From Bolinopsis microptera (lineage: Eukaryota > Ctenophora > Tentaculata > Lobata > Bolinopsidae), in assembly GCF_026151205.1 (NCBI RefSeq), contig NC_087073.1, forward strand, positions 19,248,837-19,312,836: a stretch of DNA of 64,000 nt, given 5' to 3'. Below, one piece after another: positions 1 through 10,069 of the stretch. Below the pieces are notes generated by a model. It saw only the letters and a program-made list of their open reading frames with translations, searched no databases and was not told the origin of the DNA. Each line of letters begins with the position of its first letter. Within the stretch, counting starts at the first letter, position 1. A program made the position numbers and the translations under genes.

Positions 1-115
1 AATGTAAGGCAAGCTGGGCAGGTAAGTTATTATCACTGGCCACTGCGGAGGATGTGACCGAGCATTCTCCACCGTGTACGAGCAACACGCTCACTTAGTG
101 GAACAACTTATAGAT
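1..115 (-). mobile_element. LINE 3'-ORF fragment
   Basis: The sequence aligns by eye, with scattered substitutions, to about 4045-4155, which is the C-terminal part of the LINE reverse-transcriptase ORF at 3.75-6.1 kb. Both contain the GTTATCACTG and CGAGCAT segments in the same order. It is a short, diverged remnant cut by the window edge. It may lie in a PWP2 intron. Confidence 0.7.
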
Positions 116-717
116 ATTTATGTTGTGCAATATGCTATAACGTTGATAGAGTTGTCAATCGGTGGTTATCATTAAATATACCTCTCGCTGCATTTTAAGG
201 TAAGGTTTTTGTCATTTTTGCAGTAAAATCAAAAGGTATTTGAAACTTGTCGAGATATCGAAGATGGTTGAAGTGGGGAATTCAACTTGTTTATACTTAC
301 TTGGATAACCCGACGACCAGAAGAGCAGATCGCAGAGCAGCACAAGTTATGTGTATTCCTCCAGCTTGATTCACAAAGTTTTTAGACAAAACACTCCACT
401 TACTGAAAAGATCATTTTTAAATGACAATTGGTGTTAGAAACGATTAGTTCGAAAACCTGCCTCCTAATGACTGTTATTTATCTATCTTTGCTCAGAAAT
501 AACCCACGCTAAATGAGCGAGTGGTTGGTTGGATCTATAGATTGGTACGTGTTTTAAGAAAATTGCAGATAGTGTAGAGAATAGAGATTAGAGATGTATG
601 AGAAAAGCACACCTCAAATGTTGTAAAATAACATCTGAGAAGATTTACACCTCTCATCTCTTGTCTATTTGCAGGAACTTCTTCATGGTTATCATTATCA
701 TTAAAACATCAACCTAC
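116..717. other. No gene seen; probable PWP2 intron
   Basis: No conserved coding segment is recognisable on either strand. The PWP2 reading frame leaves exon 4 at 718 and the following exons are not found here, so this stretch is most likely intron sequence that continues out of the window. Confidence 0.5.
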
Positions 718-2005
718 CCAGTAAGAGCACTGCGTTCCCACAGAAACATACCACCGTCAGCACTGACTGAGATAACCTCTTGCGCACCACCAGGTCCAAA
801 CCAGGCGCCCACCACGCTGCGCTTGTGTCCCGTCAGGGTAACGGGTACAAAGTTCTCTTCTGGTTCACGAGAGAGCACTTTAACTGTCATGTCCACACTT
901 CCACATACTAGGTAACGGGAACACGCGCTCCAACTTATCGTAGACACCTGACAGGTAACAGGATGTTCATTGTTTATTAGCAAACAGCCAAACAAGATAA
1001 TCAGAAGAGTTGTTCAATGTTCATGATATATAGATATAGGGAAGATTTGGTTCACAAATTGCACAATGAAGCTGAAATACACTGAATATCTCCCCGCACC
1101 TCATCGTATTGTCCAGGGTAAGTGCGCACTAGAGTGAAAGGAGTGAACTCTTTACTGGTGCCAGGCGCGCACCACAGCTGCACGTGCTTGCCGTGTGACA
1201 CTGCAATGTGGGCTCCGTCCGGGGAATAGCTGATGGCACTGACGGGCTTTTTGAAGTTGTGGTGTGCCAGTAATACCTAGAGGGGAGTATAATTTGTTTG
1301 GAATGTTGCAACCCCCGGCAATTAAGATGTGAGATGCAGCAAATGATAAAAATAGATTTCATTATAACACTGCACGGTTGCGCAGCAAAGCAGAGTTGAG
1401 AGTATTGCAGTTGCGAGAATATTCCTTTGTGTTGAGTGGAGAGAGATGACCAAGAAAGGATTTAAGCATATAATATTCAATATTGTGAAACAACTCACCC
1501 TTTTTCTGAGGTTTATAAGGATAGCTCGGCCCTCCACATCGACACAAACCAACATGTTACCGCAGGGTGACAGGGCGAAACATTCCATGTTTTTACGTGT
1601 TTCAAATGGTAATGTCACCGTCTTGCTGAAATCAAAGAAATTTGAAAATCTTTTAATGATCTCAATAAACCAATAGATTGCGGTTTGGTTTTCCACAAAA
1701 TAATATCTGATGGCTGCTAACTGTTTTAACCTATTATATAAGATACTGAACGAATATTAAGAATTTAAAGAATTTAAAAAATTTAAAGAATTTAAAGAAT
1801 TTAAAGAATTTAAAGAATTTAAAGAATTTAAAGAATTTTAAGAATTTAAAGAATTAAGTCAGAGTCCAGACCTGCCCTTCATATCGAAGATAGTGATCCT
1901 ACTGCCGACTGGACTGAGCAGCTTGTTACTGTCTGGACTGAAAATGAGGTTTCCTCCCTTGTACACCGTACCGCACAAGTTACTGAACTCATAGCTGAAC
2001 TTCAT
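718..2005 (-). CDS. PWP2: PWP2 homolog, N-terminal exons only (U3 snoRNP WD40 protein)
   Basis: PWP2 is a nucleolar tandem WD40 protein of the UTP-B subcomplex, needed for 18S rRNA processing. Four exons fit the family in order: 1872-2005 (ATG at 2005; begins MKFSYEFSNLCGTVYKGGNL), 1499-1625, 1100-1276 and 718-947. Junctions follow GT-AG and keep phase (exon 1 ends with 2 nt of a codon, exon 2 supplies 1). The N-terminus MKFxYxFSNLxGTVYxxGNL and the following FDMK and LSPCGNMLVCVDVEG segments are characteristic of PWP2. Exon 3 has the YSPDGAHIAVSHGKHVQLW blade and ends in YDE; exon 4 has GSVDMTVKV and a GHKRSV repeat. Only about the first quarter of a ~900-aa protein is present; the rest lies left of the window. 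The exon 1 donor (GTCTGG) is weak. Exon boundaries are inferred, not confirmed by RNA. Confidence 0.85.
1745..1858. repeat. 10-bp tandem repeat in PWP2 intron 1
   Basis: AATTTAAAGA is repeated about eleven times with few changes. It ends about 13 bp before the exon 1 donor side of the intron, so the intron begins almost directly with the repeat. Confidence 0.9.
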
Positions 2006-3132
2006 CTGATCTCTGTTCAAATTGTGTACAGTCAAGTAATTACCAATTAGCACATAATTACCATGAGTAACACAATTACTATAATTATAAGGAACATTAT
2101 TTGTACTAGTAACATTCATAATTATTGGCTACATTACATTTCATTGTAATTTGCGAGTCTGTCTATAATTGCACATTTGATAAAGTTGCAGAAGGATAGA
2201 TCATTCGCCCAATAATTTAAATTTAATCTAATTTTTACGCTTTTATTTTCTAAACTGCAAATTTTATCAACCACACGACCTCATAACTTCATAATATTAT
2301 AATCCCATTTTCTCATCAATCTAGAAATTATCATGAATGATCAGTACATCATCCAATTGGACTGATTACGTAAATGTATGAGTAACAGTACACAAATACA
2401 ATACTGCGCCCGTTAATTACCACTGCTCTGATATTGCACCACCTTCAGAATACATTGCTCAATATACACGCTGCTTTGTGTCTTTGCGGGTGAAATGTTA
2501 TGAAAGGGAGGAGATACGCGGAGCGTGACGTAATAGCACCACAAGAGATATATAATGTGGGTAATTTGCTTTACTGGCTATTTGACTGTCAAGATAAACT
2601 GGATTGTCTGGAGTGGCTCACTGTTATACTGGGAACCAGGTGGTTTAAGAAGCTCAGCTTTCCAACTTTACGCAGTGAAACTACAGGAATCTGCTTGAGT
2701 GCGAATATGGTTGGCATTGTATATTATAATTTACGAATGTATAAATTGATAAAACGTTAAAAGTAGGTTTCATATAATATATTACCCCTATATTAGCAAA
2801 ATCATGTAAAAAGCATAAAACATGATACAATTTTAAAACATTAGCAGTACGAAATTGTATCCAAAACAGCAAATGTGTCCGGTTAAATAGGTCATATTCA
2901 CATCTTGACCTTGATAATGTTAATGTTTAAGTGGTTTAAAATTGTATACGTGCGTCGTCAGTCGTGCATACAGCATAATCGATAACATTATTATGCTTCT
3001 CAAAATTTGGGAATCTGATGTTAGATGTTAAACGCGATTTACCATTATGTAAATCTGTCCACATTTGTATAACCATATTTCGACTGGTACTACAAAGAGA
3101 GTGGTAACCAAGTTAAAATCTGAACACCAGGG
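2006..3132. other. Intergenic, AT-rich
   Basis: This lies upstream of the PWP2 start and downstream of the 202-aa gene. It should hold the PWP2 promoter, but I see no motif I can defend. An 86-codon plus-strand reading frame at 2500-2760 has no recognisable domain and is treated as chance. Confidence 0.5.
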
Positions 3133-3741
3133 TTAATACCGACTATCTGACTGTTTAGCTACTGATTCCTGCCTCTCCACTTCACCTTCCTCAATTCTCG
3201 AGGTTACCTCCGCTGAATGGTCCTCCAATATGCTGTTTACTAACCCCCTGTGTTTCTCCATGATAGTCCGGCACCCCTCATGTACCTTACCTCCCTTAAA
3301 CTTCTGTCTCCGCCTCTTGCTGTCTCTCTGTAACTTTATCAACTCCAGTTTAGATTTAGCCTGGGCTTCTTGCTTTTGTTTCAGTTTTTCTTCCGGGTCA
3401 AATTCTTGAAGATCTGATAAATTGAGCTGGTTTGGGAGGTCGCTGCTGTTTTCAACGAGGAAAGTGTAAAGTTCCAACTTTGCTGCAGGTGGGAGGAGAC
3501 TGAACGCTTCAGTGAAATCACCAGAGGGAACACTGTTTTCTTCGTACAACGATAAAATTTTTGTCTCAACTTTATGATCAAGAGAGGGCGGGGGTCGCTT
3601 CTTCGATCGTTTATGAGATGGCGAGTAATTCAAAAACTTTTCTAAATCATATCCAATATCTGTGACGAATGTTTCAATTGTTCGTTGGAGTTCTTCTATT
3701 TTTTCGTAGAGTTTAACTTCATTAATACTTAGTTCACTCAT
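3133..3741 (-). CDS. Hypothetical charged helical protein, 202 aa
   Basis: A single uninterrupted reading frame starts MSELSINEVKLYEKIEELQR. I do not recognise the family. The N-terminal ~40 residues look like a short amphipathic helix. A basic proline-rich patch (HKRSKKRPPP, ~43-52) could be a nuclear localisation signal. Residues ~120-155 are a highly charged helix (EEKLKQKQEAQAKSKLELIK followed by RDSKRRRQK), and the C-terminus is acidic and polar. Composition suggests a nuclear or RNA-associated protein, but that is inference. The base composition is clearly richer than its flanks and the frame is long and clean, which supports a real gene. A LINE copy begins within roughly 10-50 bp upstream of the start codon, so its promoter is either very short or altered. 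Confidence 0.6.
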   Translation of the reverse strand: MSELSINEVKLYEKIEELQRTIETFVTDIGYDLEKFLNYSPSHKRSKKRPPPSLDHKVETKILSLYEENSVPSGDFTEAFSLLPPAAKLELYTFLVENSSDLPNQLNLSDLQEFDPEEKLKQKQEAQAKSKLELIKLQRDSKRRRQKFKGGKVHEGCRTIMEKHRGLVNSILEDHSAEVTSRIEEGEVERQESVAKQSDSRY

Positions 3742-3749
3742 GACCCTGA

Positions 3750-6105
3750 CAAATCAAATGTGGTTAATTAATATATTATATAACTTTATTCAAATCAAAA
3801 ATAGAACATAAATGAACATCTTAAAGATCTGATAAGTAGCCAGAAAAAAAGAAATACTGATACACAAGCTATATAACAACTTCTTCCATCCCGCTCTATC
3901 AGAGGCTAAAAGTCTTAAATTGTACAAATCGTCTGTATTTACAAATGGAATGTTCCTACTACCTAAATCAAATTTAATAGTCTTAAGCAAGTTCGACTGG
4001 TGTCTGCCTACTCTACCCTTTTTGGTACTCTGACTCTCTACTGCAAAGTGTAATGCAAGCTGTGCAGGTGAGTTGTTATCACTGCGAAGGACATGTCCGA
4101 GCATCCTCCATCGTGCACATGCAACACACTCACTGAGTGGAACCACTTCACATCTCTTGTAAAGGGTGTCGTTTTTGATTATATTAGGGTAAGTCATTCT
4201 GATGATTTGCCTCAGATGCTTTCTGTGGCAAATATCCAGTTTACTCAGTAGCTGCTTTGAAGCAGCCCAGCAGCTACAATTATACATTAAGACGGAGACC
4301 ACCTGGGCTTCGTAGATCTTAAGTCTGGTCTTAAGAGGTATGCGTTTACCTTGTTCCCAAACTTTCTTGTAGGTTTGGAGGGAAGTTGGTCGTTTAGCTC
4401 CGGACAGTCTATGCAACGTCTATGCAACGTCCGTGCAACAACAAAAGAACCGTCTATGCAACGTCTATGCAACGTCCCTGCACAATGAACACTCTATGCA
4501 CACTCCCTGCACGGTCAGTCTATGCAACGTCTATGCAATGTCTATGCAACGTCCCTGCACAGTACCATATGAACACCGGCTACTAGCCGGCTACTAGCCG
4601 GCTAGTAGCCACTTTTTTAATAACAGCTCCTCAACTTCACATTAACAACCGGCTACTAACCGGCACTTGAAAAGTGGTCACTAGCCGGCTACTAACCGGC
4701 TACTAGCCGGCTAGTGACCACAAAGTGGCTACTAACCGGCTACTAAGCGGTCACTAGCCGGCTATTAGCCGAGCTCTAAAGCAGACCTATTAGTAGCCGG
4801 TTCTAAACCGGCTACTAGCCGGCACTTGAAAAGCGGTCACTAGCCGGCTACTAACCGGCTACTAACCGGCTAGTAACCACCAAGTGGCTACTAACCGGCT
4901 ACTAACCGGTCACTAGCCGGCTCTAAAGCAGACCTATTAGTAGCCGGTTAGTAGCCACTTTGTGGTCACTAGCCGGCTAGTAGCCGGTTAGTAGCCGGCT
5001 AGTGACCACTTTTCAAGTGCCGGTTAGTAGCCGGTTGGTAATGTGAAGTTGAGGAGCTGTTATTACAAAAGTGGCTACTAGCCGGCTAGTAGCCGGCTAG
5101 TAGCCGGTGTTCATATGGTACTGTGCAGGGACGTTGCATAGACGTTGCATAGACGTTGCATAGACTGACCGTGCAGGGAGTGTGCATAGAGTGTTCATTG
5201 TGCAGGGACGTTGCATAGACGTTGCATAGACGGTTCTTTTGTTGTTGCATGGACGTTGCATAGACGTTGCATAGACTGTCCGGAGCTAAACGACCAAGTT
5301 GCCGGTTTGGAAAGCAAGATTTGCCAGAATACATCGTCTTTTTATGTCCTCGTTGCTGCACAATTTGGAACCAAGTGAGATAGATGATCTCCAGGGCTCT
5401 CTTCCTCGAAGTGGCTCTCCTTTGTCATCAACTTCGTTCTTCTCGGCCAGATAGATATGTGTGAACTCTGTTTTTGATTCGTTGACAAAAAGATTCCACT
5501 CCTCCAATATCTCCTTGCATATTGGTAACATGGACTCCAAATTCTTTTTATCCTCGTCTGTGAAGTCTGCGTCGTCTGCGTACTCCCACTCAAGAGGTAG
5601 CAGGTTTTCAGCAAACGGAGGGTTGGGTCTTAGATAAGACATAAAGGCACGAAGGTGATAAAGTGCGCCAGCCAAATACAGGGTGAAAAGGTTTCCAGAC
5701 AAACTATCACCTTGGAACGCACCTATCGTGACAATGAACTCCCCTGATACGGTAGACCTCACTTTAATCTTCAGTTTGGTACATGAGAGTAGGTACCTTA
5801 TCAGTCGGATGTCGTCTTCACTACAACCAGCATCAGCAAGAAGTTCTAGCAAAACTGATCTCTTAATGGTGTCGAATGCAGATGACATATCAATACCCAT
5901 TTTGTGTAGAGACCAGCGTTTCTCCTTCACAACTGAAACTAGGATCCGTTGTGTCCAAACAATATTTGCACAGCTATGGCCAGGCTTGTAGGCATTTTGC
6001 CAAGGTCCTGTGTACTGAGAAACTTGTCTTTGAATGCGTCTAAGGACTATCATGGACAATATCTTCCTGGTGCCGTTTAAAAGACAAAGAGGGCGCAGAC
6101 TTTTT
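3750..6105 (-). mobile_element. 5'-truncated LINE (non-LTR retrotransposon), split by a foldback element
   Basis: Two reverse-transcriptase segments on the minus strand belong to one element. The right part (5286-~6100) has the RT core: NAYKPGHSCANIVWTQRI, DMSSAFDTI (motif A), GAFQGDSLSGNLF (the QG motif), and EYADDADF (catalytic YADD). The left part (3790-4395) is the C-terminal connection region (KTRLKIYEAQVVSVLMYN, CHRKHLRQI, GRVGRH). The 908-bp foldback element at 4388-5295 separates them. The two reading frames are offset where they meet, so the copy also carries a frameshift and is dead. The frame continues upstream to about 6100 (LLNGTRKILS) and then stops resembling a LINE, as expected for 5' truncation. 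No endonuclease domain is present. Fragments of the same family lie at 1-115 and 61.2-61.8 kb. Confidence 0.85.
4388..5295. mobile_element. Foldback DNA element FB1 with 5-bp target duplication
   Basis: The element is one long inverted repeat: the first ~240 bp (GGTCGTTTAGCTCCGGACAG onward) are matched in reverse complement at the right end. The middle is built from short variants of GGCTACTAACCGG, GGCTAGTAGCCGG and GTGGCTACTA in both orientations, many of them palindromic. Outer arms carry repeats of CGTTGCATAGA. AAGTT flanks both ends (4383-4387 and 5296-5300). No coding capacity is seen. It sits inside the LINE RT ORF. Confidence 0.85.
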
Positions 6106-7448
6106 AAAGGTCCACGTGGCTTACCAGTTTAATAACGTATTAAAAAATCGCCATATAAGACTTAAATAAATTTCAAACAGCAGGTATATTTACTTAATTC
6201 AGGCCTCTCATTTTGGTAATGTGACTTTTTCAAACTATGTAACCACACCTCACTTCGATTGGTAGATCTTAATAGCTAAGACAATAACTTTATTCAGCAC
6301 TTCATTAGTTTCATATAATTCGGTTTAATTTAATCGAATTTGATTTAATCAGATATGTATGACCTTTTCCAAATTCTGTTAGTACTTCCCATTCGTTGAC
6401 TTGCGCATATTTCAGCCAATAAAAAGCTTAAAGCTTTAAAGAGTGAAGAAATGACCGCATATTATACGTCGCGTATAATACATATTGACCCACTTACTGA
6501 GAACCTATAAGCGGAGTACAGACTACAGAAGTGTTGAACAGGAAATTGCGATGTACGGGAACAATGAGATTCACATGAACTTTACAATTGTCATGGTGGC
6601 TGATCCATTCTTTACACCCTTACCTACATCATCTTACATCTATCTATACTTAACAATCCTCTCAACACTCAACTACAATTATAAGCTTTGTGTGCTTTAA
6701 GAATGTCACGTGATTCCATATGAAGAGCAGGTATGTGATGAGGTTTCCATCGAGGGAAGTGAGCCTCATGAACAGGGGTTGATGAGTGGTCTGGAGCGGA
6801 ATACTGTGATATCTAATGATTATTTGCATATTTTGTAAATAGTAACAATGCAATGTTGAGAGAAGATGTAAGAAGAATGTTGTTTGTTTGTTACGAGCAA
6901 TGTGAATAAGAAGAGTGGCGGCCGTGTGTCTATATTTCATGATTATGATGATTGATGAGGTAGAAAATAGTCGTTTGAAAAAAGACTTTAAAAATATATG
7001 AAAGAGACATGTTTTATCCGTACAGATTTTACGTACGCTACTTAAATGTTCATTTGTATAAATATCTGATAATTTACAGTCATAAATAAACTGAACTTGC
7101 GAGCCATTATCCACATTTACTATGGTTATGTTTTGAGCGGAGTTTAAATCATATCCTCACTTTGCAAATGCAATATAAGATGGTAGTTACCGGAACATAA
7201 ATGTGGAGATCATTTAAACTGTTGACAAATGAACAGCATATTATAAAATATACATAATATCGAGATAGTTAGTACATCATGTTAACAGTGATTTTGATCC
7301 CAACTGTTTCTAGTTCACTCCTAGAATTTATAATTATAAGATTGCTTATTTCTTCTAAGCAGAACACACCAAGTTTTCAGCAGCTATCGCCTCATTACAA
7401 GGAGTTCTTATGACTTTATGATAACAAAAGTTCACAACAAAATGTCGA
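6106..7448. other. Intergenic, nothing recognised
   Basis: AT-rich sequence between the LINE and the 3' end of the 467-aa gene. A minus-strand frame of 150 codons (6662-7114) has a low-complexity composition rich in H, I, T and L and no domain; I treat it as chance. Confidence 0.45.
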
Positions 7449-8852
7449 TCACAGTGTCTTTGACTTGTCTGTGGTTGGATCTATCTTAAAACTACCCTTA
7501 GTTGATTCCTTCTTTTTGTTGTTTCGGCTGCCAAATCGTGCTCTATTGATAAGAGACTTAGTCTTGTCGATGAATGAGAATTGTTTTGGCGGATTTGAAC
7601 CGTTTGAAGAGCCACCATGTGGTGAGATCAGGACTCGACGTGTTCTTATACTTCCTGAATTACCAGCACTAGAACCCTGCTGTAATTGTAAAGCCTTCAC
7701 AGAATCCATTGTAGTGCAGGACCGTCGGGAGGATTTGGTTGAGAACTGACGAGCTGGTTTGCGAGGTGGGAGCGGATTTTTGGGAATCGAAGAAGGGGTA
7801 GGAAGTTTTGGTGGTGGCACTTGAACGATCGGGCTTGCATGTGATACAGGTCGAGATCGGCTCACCTTGTATGTCATGTACAAGGGGTCTCCGTTCAGGG
7901 AATGACTTCTTAAAACGCCCGGTATCACGGTACGTTTGGGGTGTCTGAAAGAACTGGACCCTCCTAGAGGACGAACATTTGGGAAACTTTTCTTAGCTGC
8001 TGACTCTGGAGTAACAGTCAGATCAGTCAAGGCTTGCAAAGCAAGAGCTTTACAAAGGGCAGTGTTTTGATCGTGACTCTCTGATGGGTCTCCAACTTCA
8101 CAGTTATGATCAATGGGACACGTCTTATTCACAACAGTCGGGGGTTGATCTTGCTTAATTGTGATCACAGTAGAGGGGCTCAGTGTTGCCATCTCAGACA
8201 TGGGTTCGTAATAAGTGTGTGAAGTTTGGAGAATCTGGGATTCCGTGTCGTAAGTTACAGGTGTGTTTAATGTGGAACTGTCAGGTAAATTCACCTGGTG
8301 TCCAAAATGTCTGCTTGACATAGACGCTCTCGAAATTGACAACCTCTCAGAATTTACTGAAGGAGTGTTGTGAGGAGTCTGAGAGAGTGACCTCATGAGA
8401 GAGTCAGAAAAGGGCGTTGAGGGGAATGAGGTGTAAGCAGCCATTGTGATCCTGCTGTCAGTATATTCAGACAAACTCTGAAGAAGGTTAACCTTGCTCT
8501 CGTCTGCTAAAATGGACGAGACGCCCAGTTCAGGAATTACTGTAGATGGTGTATCTGGATAGATTCTACCAGACTGGCCCCCTAAATTCTCCAGCAGTTG
8601 TAAAGAAGCCAGAGCATACTGGGCCATAGCAGCTTGAAACTCATTCTCCGGCTCTATGCTGTCCAGTGTCTGAAAAGCTAGTCTGAGATCACCTCTGTTC
8701 TGTGTCATCTGAGCCAGGGAAGCAGATGCTATGTTGTCCATTGTACTCATGACGTCACTCAAGCTCAAATGCTGAGACTCCCACTCCGGAGATCCTGGGC
8801 TTCCTCCACTTGAGATGATTTGCTGTAGCGCATCTCGCAGATTCAATTTCAT
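7449..8852 (-). CDS. Hypothetical 467-aa disordered Ser/Pro-rich protein
   Basis: One intronless frame runs from MKLNLRDALQQIISSGG to a basic C-terminus. The N-terminal ~100 residues are helix-compatible (LRLAFQTLDSIEPENEF, MAQYALASLQLLENLGG) and could fold. The rest is low-complexity Ser/Thr/Pro. Residues ~340-365 hold proline motifs (PPPKLPTP and NPLPPRKPAR, the latter fitting the class II SH3 ligand PxxPxR). The last ~40 residues are strongly basic (RARFGSRNNKKKESTKG). There is no signal peptide, membrane segment or zinc motif. It is plausibly a cytoplasmic adaptor or scaffold, but I cannot name a family. It lies downstream of RABIF on the same strand. The length and absence of stops in an AT-rich genome support coding. 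Confidence 0.65.
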   Translation of the reverse strand: MKLNLRDALQQIISSGGSPGSPEWESQHLSLSDVMSTMDNIASASLAQMTQNRGDLRLAFQTLDSIEPENEFQAAMAQYALASLQLLENLGGQSGRIYPDTPSTVIPELGVSSILADESKVNLLQSLSEYTDSRITMAAYTSFPSTPFSDSLMRSLSQTPHNTPSVNSERLSISRASMSSRHFGHQVNLPDSSTLNTPVTYDTESQILQTSHTYYEPMSEMATLSPSTVITIKQDQPPTVVNKTCPIDHNCEVGDPSESHDQNTALCKALALQALTDLTVTPESAAKKSFPNVRPLGGSSSFRHPKRTVIPGVLRSHSLNGDPLYMTYKVSRSRPVSHASPIVQVPPPKLPTPSSIPKNPLPPRKPARQFSTKSSRRSCTTMDSVKALQLQQGSSAGNSGSIRTRRVLISPHGGSSNGSNPPKQFSFIDKTKSLINRARFGSRNNKKKESTKGSFKIDPTTDKSKTL

Positions 8853-9565
8853 GTCATTCCGACAACATCAAATCAAGGTTAAACGTACGATATGAAAATT
8901 AGGGAGACGGGAGGAAAAGCCAAAAATATGTTGTGGCGTCAGAGTGAAAGGTGTAATGCATGAGTACATGGCCTGGGGCAGGTTATGTGGCGTAAAGTTG
9001 AGAAGTCATAGCCTACTCTAATTGGACGAAACTAATTGAAAAATTACCAACTTAATTTCTACATGCACATACCTGCTGAAATTAATTAACAAATTCCAAC
9101 TTCTTTTGAAGTTTGATTTGTAAAATTGGCCGATAGCGGATTACGTGTTCATATTAAAATTTGCCAAAAAGATATTAGGACAGATCTATGGATTCAATAA
9201 ATAGAGGGACAATTATCATTTCTATCACATTAAATGTCAAAAACGAACAAGGAAATTAATATTGGACTGAGAATTACTGCAAATAGAATTGTTGCAATAA
9301 CCAGCCTAACAAGATAAAGCATACCATTATAATATATTCTATCTTGTCAACAGTTTAGCTGACTAAACGTCACCATTCACTTATATCAGCGGCAAGATAT
9401 TTTATAAAAACAACAGCATATAAAACATTCATGTCACTCTCCCAATTAATTTATAGTAAAAATTTGCCGAAACCAGCGACAAAAGGGAATTAAATCACTT
9501 AACCATGTAAAGAACTCAAATAAAAGCGGACCTGGATACGCTTCCAAATCTAACAATCTTTTCGG
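8853..9565. other. Intergenic
   Basis: About 700 bp between the 3' end of RABIF and the start of the 467-aa gene. It is AT-rich and I see no conserved element. Confidence 0.45.
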
Positions 9566-10069
9566 CTATTCCAAGTACCTAACTCGCTCTGCGGCTATAT
9601 AAAATCTAGTCTTATCATTGATATCATGCCACCCTATAGGTCCAACCTCACAGTCAGCACATGACAAAAACTTTATATTTTCCACTAAATGGGAAACCCC
9701 TATGTTCTCGAAAGCCATTAAAGAAGTAAGCAACCAAAACTTAGTGACAACTTCATTTTCTGGTGCATCTACTTTGTACCTAGACATTTTCATTTCACTC
9801 TCGACCAGCACCGCTGTGTCTGCCAAACAAATCTTACTAGGACACCTTGGACAATGTATCTCCTTGTTTTTGCTTCCTTCAGCGCATTCAATTGAACCCC
9901 ACTCCACAAAGGACTGGTTTGTTGGTTGAGACGCTCCGCTGAGCGCAGCTCCCCCCATTAAAAGTTCTCGGAGTTGGTCCGCAGAGAGCTGGTGTTCAGG
10001 CCCAATGTTCTCTATATCGGAGGCAGCAGCCGCGACAGCGGTGTCCGGTAATTCTGCGTCACCAGGCAT
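9566..10069 (-). CDS. RABIF: RABIF / MSS4, Rab-interacting chaperone
   Basis: MSS4 (RABIF) is a small zinc protein that binds nucleotide-free exocytic Rabs (Rab3, Rab8, Rab10) and acts as a weak exchange factor or holdase. The family signature is complete: first zinc pair CPRC (residues 73-76), central segment ENIGVSHLVENIKFLSCADC (~121-140) carrying the second pair CADC (137-140), then EVGPIGWHDINDKTRFYIAAERV. I chose the ATG at 10069 (MPGDAELPDT...) rather than the ATG 14 codons upstream, which would add a polar stretch atypical for the family. The protein is then 167 aa, against about 123 in human, and the extra length is an Ala/Glu-rich N-terminal extension of ~55 residues. No intron is needed. 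Its neighbour upstream on the same strand is Rab3, its known client. Confidence 0.92.
   Translation of the reverse strand: MPGDAELPDTAVAAAASDIENIGPEHQLSADQLRELLMGGAALSGASQPTNQSFVEWGSIECAEGSKNKEIHCPRCPSKICLADTAVLVESEMKMSRYKVDAPENEVVTKFWLLTSLMAFENIGVSHLVENIKFLSCADCEVGPIGWHDINDKTRFYIAAERVRYLE

Noticed and set aside
2500-2760. 86-codon plus-strand ORF
   Set aside because: No domain or supporting splice context; length is compatible with chance.
4450-5270. CRISPR-like array of short repeats
   Set aside because: The repeats are palindromic variants in both orientations within an inverted-repeat transposon of a eukaryote, without uniform spacers.
6662-7114. 150-codon minus-strand ORF
   Set aside because: Low-complexity composition in AT-rich intergenic DNA; no domain.
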